Assembly: GCF_040802235.1 (NCBI RefSeq)
Contig: NC_133158.1
Coordinates: 38,258,001-38,322,000 of the forward strand
Direction of reading: 5' to 3'
Source: Manis javanica
Taxonomy: Eukaryota > Chordata > Mammalia > Pholidota > Manidae
Length of the DNA: 64,000 nt
Made by a program: the position numbers and the translations under genes. Shown in pieces: positions 55,601 through 64,000 of this stretch. Each line of letters starts with the position of its first letter. Positions within the stretch are counted from its first letter, which is position 1. The notes under the pieces are model-generated. The model ran no database searches and was not told where the DNA came from. It saw nothing but the letters and a program-made list of their open reading frames with translations.

Positions 55601-58600
55601 CTGCCGCCAGTGCTGCGGCGTCGCCCGCCCTCCAGCCGCCCTCTCGGGATTTAAACCTGCTAAGCCAAGAGTGAGGGACGGGAGCGTAGCACTTTAGTGT
55701 CTGTGTTTTAGTTCTTTCCGGACGATTCGATCCTACACCTGCGTTGCCGTAGGGATTTTGACAGGGAGGTAGCACAGATGATAACAGCTGTCCTCCACGG
55801 TGGAGACAACATTTGTTTAAGAAATGACAACGCATCTTCTCAGAGATCCGATTATGAGTCAGGTCTTCGGTTCCTGGGTCTCATAACTTAGCAGTACTCA
55901 GTCAGCAGGTATTTACCGGGTGCACACTCCGTCCAGGAGGCACACGTGAAGCTGGCCGGACGTGAGCCCTTTGGGCTGGGGGATAATCGCAGGTGTGTGG
56001 TGCATCACAGCCGTGCCTTTATGCTTTTATTTCCTTTGGACTAAACAGTTTTGTGAAGTTCTAAAAACTATCCTCATTTTGTAGATGAGGAGACAGGTGA
56101 ACGGCGAGGAAAAAACCCAGTAGAGAGCTCTTTCTCCACTGTGATTGCCTGCAGTGGCTGGGGATGTAAGGTTCCAACACAGGGAGCTCTTCACCAGGAT
56201 AGGCAGGGTTAGGTGCTCAGAGAAGGAGCGCATGCCACCCTGGAGGAGAGACTGTCCCTGCCCGGGAAGGAGTTGGCTTGGGGGGCAGTGCAGTGGCTGG
56301 AACCGCACAGCCAAGGCAGGGACTGGGCTGTGGGGAGGGGCCGGGGCAGGCAGGGGTGGGAGGGCCAAGGACAGGGTGAAGGACCTTCTGTGTCCCCTTC
56401 TGAAACAAAACTCAGCCGTGTGCCTAGCAGGCATGCAGCATGGGCCTACCATGTGTATCGATGTATTGCACATGGGCAGTGCTCTCTTGATAGTTGTATA
56501 CAATATAAAATTTGCTCATATATGGGGATTTTCAAAGGGTAACGTGAAAAACAAATATTAACAGGTTCTAACATTTTGTTCCCACGTGCTCAGGGACTGT
56601 CATGTGCATCCCTCTTCGTGGAGACCATGCTTGTAGGACACTGATTGGAAAACTTTCTCCATCATACACACCAGGAATTGACGGAGGCTTATAGACTGCC
56701 TGATCCCTAATGAAATGTACGAAGGGAATCTTTCTGAGTAAAGACTAGGAAGACGTGGGATCCAGCCTGCTCTCGGGCATGAGGTCCCCCCTGAGAGTTT
56801 CCAGTTGAGCAGGTTTGAAATGAGTAGAAGCAGGAGAGGGAATGTTCCAGACCTGAGTTTCCTGAGGGTGCAGCGGCTGGAGCCGGTGGGGATGGTGAGG
56901 AGTCTACGGGTAGGAAAGACCACAGAGGCAGGATCAAAGGGAAGCAAATGATGGTCCGCTGAGGTGGGGTGGTTCTTGCTGAGGCAGAGATTTATTTAGC
57001 CCATTCACATTTTCCTGCTTCGAGTGTGAAGGATTTGGAGGTGGGGCGGGGTTGGGGGTGGGCAGATTTACACCAAGAGGAGGCATTAGGAAGATGTTCC
57101 GAGGGAAAGCAAGGACCCTCGGGCTGGTACATCCTGAGTGCTGTGTTTATCTTGGGGGTAAGCAGGCATGATGGTAGTATGCTCAGGGCTCTGAGAAGAG
57201 TTGCAGCGTCTTGCAGCCTGGCATTTTCCACCCTGTTTGAGCACTGAACCTTTTTGTCAAAGGAAAACTTGGTGTGGTAAGTCTGGCAATTGCTGAAGTA
57301 GGCTCCTTCCTGGTGGCTCAGCCGGGGGTTGAGGATGGACGGGATGGAAAAGGCCATGTGAGGGAAGATGACAGGATGACCTCCTTTCACAGAGCAGGGA
57401 ACTCTGCCATGGGCAGAAAGGAAAAGAAAAGCCAGATGACAGAGGTGGGCTCTGTTGCAGAGAAGGGCAGAGAGGCTAAGTAAAAGTGCAGCATCACCTG
57501 GGGGTAGGAATGTCTCAGGTACTGCAACTTTTGTGGCTCTTCCAAGCTCAATCCCATCAGACAGAAGTCTTAGCTTTTAGTATCTAATTTCTTTTTTCTT
57601 TATTATTTTTTTTTGGAATTATATCATTTAATATTGATCTCTCAAGTTCTAAGAGCAGTAACTTTACCTTGTGATTCAAATTTCCTATATTTGTAAAGAT
57701 AATCGCATTTGTTTAGAAGCTGCTTGAATATTTTCTTAACTGACAAAGATCTCTCAGATTCCTGCAGTGTGGATCAAAAGGATATGCTATTGAGCTGTAT
57801 AATGGTGATAGGAAAAATTAACCAATATTTACTCCCATTTCAATAAGATGGTATCTAACTTTTTTTTTCCTACCAAAATAAATAATGAAGGAGCTAGTAA
57901 TTAAAAGAAATCTTTAAAAAGACATGTGCCTGAAATGTAAATCCTAATGCTGGCATACTTGACACTTAGTTCAGGAAATCTTAATGTATGTGTTCCCACA
58001 TGCAGTATCACCCACGAACGTCTCATTCTGCAAGATAAATGCAGCTAGGAACACAAAATAGCAATTAACTAGGTTTCTTGTTTTAAGATTAATAAAAAGG
58101 ATTGAAAGTCCTGATAGTATCTGCAGGCATTTATTTACTTCTCATTCTGGATACTTTAAATGCTGCTGCCTATTTAACATCCTAAGTAGTTTTAACCTTA
58201 AGTATGGATGCAATAGACAAAATCTGACTTAGGGTTTATGCGTATATTGGAAATAGTTGACTTTCAAAGGAAATATTAAATTATTGCTGTCTGTCCTGCC
58301 ATAAATCTCCTTCATTTCTGCATTCTTAGATTCCTCTCAAACATTGCTTTTATTTTTGTGTGTTTCTCTACTCCCCTACTCAGAAGAGGGAGGGAAGATT
58401 TTGGACCTGGGTGTGGGTTGAAGAGTAATGCTGCATCACTTTGGATCTACATCCATGATTCTGGACATCTGGAAGCTTGTTAAAAGTGCAAAACTGCAAG
58501 CCCCATCTCAGTCAGAACTACTGAGTCAGAATCAGAATTTTTGCAAGTTCTCCAGATAATTAGTACGCACATTAAATTTTGAAAATTGTTGGCTTTAGAT

Positions 58601-58958
58601 GGTCCTGATATCTAATTTTTTTGATTGGTAGCATTGACATTTGAAGTCACAAGATGTATGCAGATCTGTGCTACAGGACTGGGAGGAGATGGCTGTGATG
58701 GTGGGACTTTCTCAATCACTTGCTTCATCTCAGAGTCGCATCACAGCAGGTGGCCTGCGTGTGCCTTATTGGCTGCCCTTAGCCACCCCTGATGTGGCTG
58801 TAACAAAGCCACACCGTGGTCATAACTTCCCGGAGGTGCCTCTGATCATTTTCTGCCTTGTCTGCTCCAGTGCGAGCAATGCCTTGGGCTGGTGACTGGT
58901 TGAGCCGTGTTAGGTTTTTGTCAGGTCAGTGAGCAGGTTTTGTGTTTGTTTTGTTCAG
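55546..58958 (+). other. ZXDC: ZXDC intron 1
   Basis: A 3.4 kb intron. The first part is GC-rich with an open frame running on from exon 1 to TAG at 55695-55697. 57580-58430 is AT-rich and not recognised. A MER5-like DNA transposon remnant lies at about 58450-58590 ('agcttgttaaaagtgc', 'actactgagtcagaatcag'). No coding exon is supported until 58959. Confidence 0.6.
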
Positions 58959-59111
58959 GCTGTGAGAAGACGTTCATCACAGTGAGTGCTCTGTTTTCCC
59001 ATAACCGAGCCCACTTCAGGGAACAAGAGCTCTTTTCTTGCTCCTTTCCTGGATGCAGCAAACAATACGACAAAGCCTGTCGCCTGAAAATCCACCTGAG
59101 AAGCCACACAG
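58959..59111 (+). CDS. ZXDC: ZXDC coding exon 2 (residues 318-368, splits 369)
   Basis: Acceptor ttgttcag. The exon restores Gly and reads CEKTFITVSALFSHNRAH, completing finger 5. It then gives finger 6, FSCSFPGCSKQYDKACRL... with H363 and H367, and ends in the TG of a TGERPF linker before gtaccg. Confidence 0.95.
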
Positions 59112-59209
59112 GTACCGAGCTAGAGCGTGCTACAAAGCTTGGCTTCAAGTCCTGTCTTCGCAGTGGCTTGCTTTTATGATTCTATGGTGTAATTTTTTTC
59201 TTTTCTAAG

Positions 59210-59288
59210 GGGAACGACCTTTTATTTGTGACTCTGACAGTTGTGGCTGGACCTTCACCAGCATGTCTAAACTTCTAAGGCACAAAAG
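59210..59288 (+). CDS. ZXDC: ZXDC coding exon 3 (residues 369-394, splits 395)
   Basis: Acceptor tttctaag, after a very short intron of 98 bp. The exon reads ERPFICDSDSCGWTFTSMSK... RHK plus AG before gtaatc, forming most of finger 7 (C375, C380, H393). Confidence 0.95.
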
Positions 59289-60227
59289 GTAATCTTTATG
59301 TTTTGATTGAATTATCTTTTGAAAATTGATCTGAAAACATATTTGAAAAAGTTGAATTGTTTGTCAGTAGCAAAAGCCTATGGATGAAGTATCTGCAGAT
59401 ATTTTAAGTTACTAAAAAAAGGAGCCCAGTGTACATAATGTAAGAAAATTCAGAAAGCTATAAGAAGAAAATACTCAGAATCTGATCGCCCAAAGTCTAT
59501 GTATACTTGTTTTTAAGTTTAATAGGTATACTTTAGATGCAATTCACTATTTAAAAAATATGGATGTTGTACAGTAAGCTTTCCTCTGGCAAGGAAAAGC
59601 TATAAACTTTCCACCTTGGAGGGCCGAGTGCAGGTGCTGCTCAGCAATTTACATGTGTAGCACGTTTAATATTCACAACTCTGACTCTGATGTTTGTGTT
59701 CTCCCTACTGTGCATTGGGACCCGGAGAGGCTGGGTGGTTTGTCCCTGCTTGCACAGCTGGGATTTGAGGCGTTTGATAATAGAAATGTTACTTAGGAAA
59801 AAGACACTATGCAAGGGCTTGAGAGGATCTTCCTAGCATTGCAGCCAGTGTTTTTTGTGCGCACTTGCCCCTCTATAGCTTTGAAAACTTATTTATATCA
59901 GGATTTCTAAGCTATTGATGAAATAGCTTCTTCAGTTCCTTTGGGACTCAGCTGTTCCTAGAGTGAAGCATCACTAACTGGCCTGTGTCTGACTCTGAGG
60001 TCAGCTTAGTCATTAAAGTAGAATTTCTAATGACAGGGTAGCTAAATGCAAATCTCACGTGGTTTGGAGACAGGAATGAGACTTTCTGAAATGTATCGGT
60101 CATCTTTTTTAAATGCAAAGAGTTTGTAGTTTGTTATATTTTGCAGACTTCTAGACAAAGAATCGCCTCTGAGGCCTGGTGCCCCCAGGTTAGTGAGTAG
60201 TCAGTGTCCCTGTTTCTCTGCCTGCAG
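59289..60227 (+). other. ZXDC: ZXDC intron 3
   Basis: A 0.94 kb intron with an inverted MIR-like segment at about 59630-59775 ('cagcaatttacatgtgtagc', 'cacagctgggatttgaggc'). No other feature is recognised. Confidence 0.55.
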
Positions 60228-60358
60228 GAAGCACGATGACGACCGCAGATTCACCTGCCCTGTGGAAGGCTGTGGGAAGTCATTCACGAGAGCAGAGCAT
60301 CTGAAAGGCCACAGCGTCACCCACCTGGGCACAAAGCCATTTGAGTGCCCCGTGGAAG
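60228..60358 (+). CDS. ZXDC: ZXDC coding exon 4 (residues 395-438, splits 439)
   Basis: Acceptor cctgcag. The exon restores Arg and reads KHDDDRRFTCPVEGCGKSF..., closing finger 7 (H397). It gives finger 8 (C405, C410, H423, H427) and the first part of finger 9 (FECPVE, C435), then breaks at G before gtagat. The human gene continues with further fingers and a C-terminal activation region. Those exons were not found before 64000. Confidence 0.95.
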
Positions 60359-63300
60359 GTAGATATGACACATGACTTTAAGCTGTAAACTAGCCCTACG
60401 TCCACACTGATGTTGCGAGTTTAATTTGTGTGAAAGTAAGTTTTAGTTGCTGAAAGACAAGGCGAGTGTAAATTGCAGCATGACATTTACTTGTCTGGTT
60501 TTTAGTTAATTGCTGTATCTTAGGAGCAGTTTATCAATAAGAACAGGCTTCAGATCAGACCGGGTTTGACCCTTGACCCCACCTACATGCTCTCACTGGA
60601 TCTGTGGGTCTAGTTACCTGTTTAATTTGGTGTGGCTGTGAGGATTGGTTGAAATAATAGGTGGAAAATGCCTGTTTGGGTACTTGGTATGTGTTATGGA
60701 CTCAATAAATGGCAGCTACTCATGTTGCGATTAGACAGTGAAACTAGGCTGTCTTTTTAAAAGGATGTTAGGTTTATTTTTCTCAAAAACATGGAAGGCA
60801 TGCTGTATTCCTCTCGAGTCTGCATTTGTCCTGGCCCTGCTCCAGTGCTGCATGTGAGTTCAGGGCCGGCGGGGCCAGGGCCAGCTTGTGAACTGGAATC
60901 CTGGTTCCACCCCTCCCTAAGTCAGTGATGTCAGGAAAGCTTCTCTTGGCCTCTGTTTCCTTATCTGGAAAAGGGGATAGTAAAGACCCATTTGAAGCCA
61001 GACCAGCTTCCGGGATGTAATGAGTGTAGTGCAGATGCCACACCCAGTTCTTTCTCTCATCAGAGCCGTGGCCGGGCTGTGGCAGACAGGTTACGTGCAG
61101 GCGCTGTGGGGCACAGAGGAGGTCACCCAAACGGTCCGGGGCCGCGGGAATGTCCTCCCACTCCGCTGAGAGTGAGGAAGAGCTCGCTGGGGGTGATGGA
61201 GGTAGAAAGGCCATGTGGGGCACCTCCCAGAGCTGCTAGACAAGTGGGCTGAGCCCTCGAGGTGGGGGCGGTGATGGGCTCGAGTCTGAGGTTGGGCTCC
61301 GTCTGGCTTCCTAGGGAGAATGGGCTGGTGGCAGCATGGGTTTGCCAGTGGGTGGGGAGAGAAGGCACAGATGAAAAGAATGAGTTAGAACTCCATGGTG
61401 TTGTGACAAATTTGGAAGGTGGGGCTGTGGGAGAGGCAGTTGTTGGGGTCAGTGTCTCAGCTGAGAAGGGATGCAGGGCAGGGGGTGGGAGGAAGAGCTA
61501 CATTTTAGGAACCCACAGGCTTTCCAAGTTCAGATGCTCAGGGACGGGGAACTATTGTTGGGGGCGGGCGAGGCAGTGGGCAGCACCCCAGTCACCATTT
61601 AAGCCCTGGATGTGGACGCAGTTCTCAAGGAACGGTGTGAAACAGAGAGGACAGCGTACTGGAGTGATGCAGAGCAGAATGCTGGCATCAGACTGCCTGG
61701 GTTCAAATCCCGCGGGGCTACTTGAGTAATGCTGTGACCTTGGACAAGCAGCTCAAGCTCTCTGTGCCTCTTTACTTGTCTTTAAGGTAATAGTAAAACC
61801 TCCTAGGGTTGTTGAGGGGGCTCACTTAGTAAGTTTAATAAAGGGAAACAGAACATCAGTAGATGTCACTTACTGTTGGTAGCATTGCTCTTAAAAATGA
61901 AAGGCCCTCAGACAGAACCCTGGGGACTGCCGCAGGTCCAGGTGGGAAAGCAGTGGGGGCACCCTGGGGGTGCCTGAGAAGGAACAGCAGGTGCGCAGCA
62001 CTGGGCACCGAGGCCAGGAAGGGGGGGTCAGGAGCAGAGTCGGTCCCCAGCGCAGGGCTGGGAGGACTGGGTGGGCCCTCGCCTTCTGGGGGTGATGAAG
62101 GGCCAGGAAGGGGTGGCCATGGAGCGGGGCTTACCTTTGTCTTTTGGGAATTGGAGCCTTGAGAACTTTGAGCTAGTCTGGGCGCTGAGATGCCTGCGGG
62201 GAGAGATGCAGGAATTGGGGGACGGGGGACCCAGCAGCGGGTGGTGGGGGTGGGAGGGTAGTTTGGGAGCTTCTGTCTTGGGAGTGGGGGGTGAAGGCAG
62301 GTGCCTGGGGGAGGGACCCAGAACCCTTTCTCAGATTGGCTGAGAGTAGGTAATTCTTGAGTCTGGGTGATTATACCATTTTTTTCTGTTTATGTAGGTG
62401 TTTAAAATAGTAAATAATAAAAAGTTAAAGTACCTATTAAAAATTAAAAAACAACCGCTCACCTTTGGTATAGTAGCAGAAGGAGAAGGAGAGGATGGGG
62501 TGTAGGGCGGTGGGTGTGTATGGGGATGGAAGGCAGGGCTTCTGGCAGGAGTGTGGTGGTTGCCCTGCTCTCGTGGGCCCATCGGCGTGTCTGCTCTGTG
62601 ATCTGCCTCTGGAGTCCTGTGCCAAGTGCCAGCCGGGAAAGGGGGGTAGAGGCGTTGTGCGTCCCATGGTCCCCTTGCAAACAGTGCCCCCAGCGGGGAC
62701 ACTGGAGGCACCTGTTCTCTCTGTTGTGTTTTCCAAGTGAGCCTGACTTGGACATAAGTTGGAAGTTTTGTTTGAAAGTAAGGAAAGTTCGAAAGTCCTC
62801 TCAGAGGCATCCGAAGCCCTCACTCACCTGGTTGTATTGTGTCTTTGCAGCCTCTTTTTCTAAGATAGCCCTCCTCCAGGCCCCAGTGTCCAGCAGTTCT
62901 GGATGAGCATTCCAGGAAGGTGCCGGTGGTGTCACGATGCCCGCACCGCATCCCTGGGCACTGTGCACGTGCTCTAGCACGGCACTGCTTGTTTAGTGCT
63001 ATGAGGCAGGCGTTGTTTCCAGTTCACGGGAAATAAAGGAGGCCCACAGAAGGCAAATAAATAAGGCCACCTGGCTCACGGGTCCAAGCTACATTTGGGA
63101 TCCAGCCACACTAGCTCCAGAGTCCGGGCTGTGTCCTGCTGCCCCTCGTGGCCTCTGTGCCTGTGCTGGGCGGCCCCTGGCCCAAGGGCCCTCCTGCTCT
63201 GCAGTGGGAGGCCCCTGCTGTTTGTCAGGGTCCGTTCCTCAAATGCCACCTGCCTCCCGAGACTCTTCCTGTCCTCTCCAGAGGTGCCGCTTCCTCTCCT

Positions 63301-64000
63301 CTGGAACCACAGTGGCATTTGTTCTGCCCTATGTTATGACAGCTGGCTATTCCCACATCCCCACCAGCTCACAGTCTGTAACTGCCAAGAGCCCCCTCTC
63401 TCGTCAGCGTCCCAGAGGCATGAAGCGCCACCAGTGGGAAATGTGGGCATGAAGGAGTGCGGCTGTGGCTCGGGATTTGCCGCGTTTCCCTCTGATCCAC
63501 ACACAGGCCTATGGTCCTGCTGACTCCGGCTAAGCCGTGCATCGTCAGCAGGGCAGCGTCAACCCCAGCAGCTCTGTGCTCCTGTTTGGGGCTATTTGCT
63601 TGCTCCCTCTGAGCATCAGTTTATTGGCGGTTAAATGAGAAGAATTGGCTTTGATGGTATGTTGAGATAGTTCTGAACAACAAATTTCATGGGATTACAG
63701 TTGTCTTTATAGCGGTAGCTTAATAGACATGATTAGTATTGATCGTTAGCAGTGGAATGTTTGAGGAATAGTTTAACACTTGGTCTGACATCCTCTTCCC
63801 AGCAGTCCTGTGTTGGTGGTGGAGAAGTACGCCCAGAACTAACCTGTGTGATGTCACGTGCCTTACCCAGAAATGGCGTGGGTCCTCAAATCTTTAAAAC
63901 AGTTTGCCTCTGCATGTGATCCCTGGGGTGCTGCCCAAGGGATGTTTGGTGTCTGTCCCTGCAGGTGGCCAAGGCATGGGCGTGTACTGTCTCATGATTC
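60359..64000 (+). other. ZXDC: ZXDC intron 4 (continues past the window)
   Basis: It holds a MIR-like segment at about 60550-60720 and a clear plus-strand MIR at 61655-61850. A G-rich stretch is at 62190-62320, an AT-rich patch at 62375-62450 and an inverted MIR-like segment at about 62985-63085. I found no exon encoding the rest of finger 9. Confidence 0.6.
61655..61850 (+). repeat. MIR SINE
   Basis: A near full-length MIR in forward order: 'agactgcctgggttcaaatc', 'tgctgtgaccttggacaag', 'ctctctgtgcctctttactt', 'cctagggttgttgaggg'. It is the best-kept MIR in the window. Confidence 0.85.

Noticed and set aside
60360-64000. Search for the next ZXDC exon (rest of finger 9)
   Set aside because: No acceptor followed by a frame completing a C2H2 finger was found; the exon is presumably beyond 64000.

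Overview
The window is nuclear DNA from a placental mammal. Coding sequence is split into short exons with canonical GT/AG borders, and introns and spacers are filled with L1, L2, MIR, MER5-type and LTR-type repeats. Two CpG-rich promoter regions stand out. I see no Alu, rodent B1/B2, carnivore SINEC or ruminant Bov-tA elements, so a primate, rodent, carnivore or ruminant source is unlikely. The sequence alone does not let me name the species.

Three genes are present, in the order known for human 3q21.3 read on the opposite strand. (1) CHST13 (chondroitin 4-O-sulfotransferase 3), minus strand: only its first coding exon (4682-4778) lies here, inside a CpG island; positions 1-4681 are its first intron. 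(2) UROC1 (urocanate hydratase), plus strand: all 20 coding exons lie between 12322 and 48634. Joined, they make 2031 nt, a 676-residue protein plus stop, with no frameshift or premature stop. (3) ZXDC (zinc finger X-linked duplicated family C), plus strand: coding exons 1-4 (54594-60358) encode the first 438 residues, with eight complete C2H2 fingers and the start of a ninth. The gene continues past the window.

Layout: 1-4681 CHST13 intron; 4540-5130 CpG island; 5131-12200 spacer between the head-to-head CHST13 and UROC1 genes, holding a target-site-flanked poly-A retroposon (7076-7460) and a 5'-truncated L1 (9249-10834); 12322-48634 UROC1, with a nested LTR-type insertion in intron 1, an L1 piece inside a DNA-transposon-like element in intron 15, a retrocopied 3'-UTR-like fragment inside an L1 in intron 17, and a tandem pair of about 550 bp LTRs in intron 18; 48635-54350 spacer rich in old L1; 54360-55600 CpG island and first exon of ZXDC; 55546-64000 ZXDC introns and exons 2-4.

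The three genes are neighbours by chromosomal history rather than by shared pathway: UROC1 acts in liver histidine breakdown, CHST13 in Golgi chondroitin sulfation, and ZXDC as a nuclear transcription regulator. I found no undescribed biological system. The observations most worth checking are the three retroposon insertions with recognisable target-site duplications, the collapsed LTR pair, and the initiator-type motif cluster at the ZXDC start.
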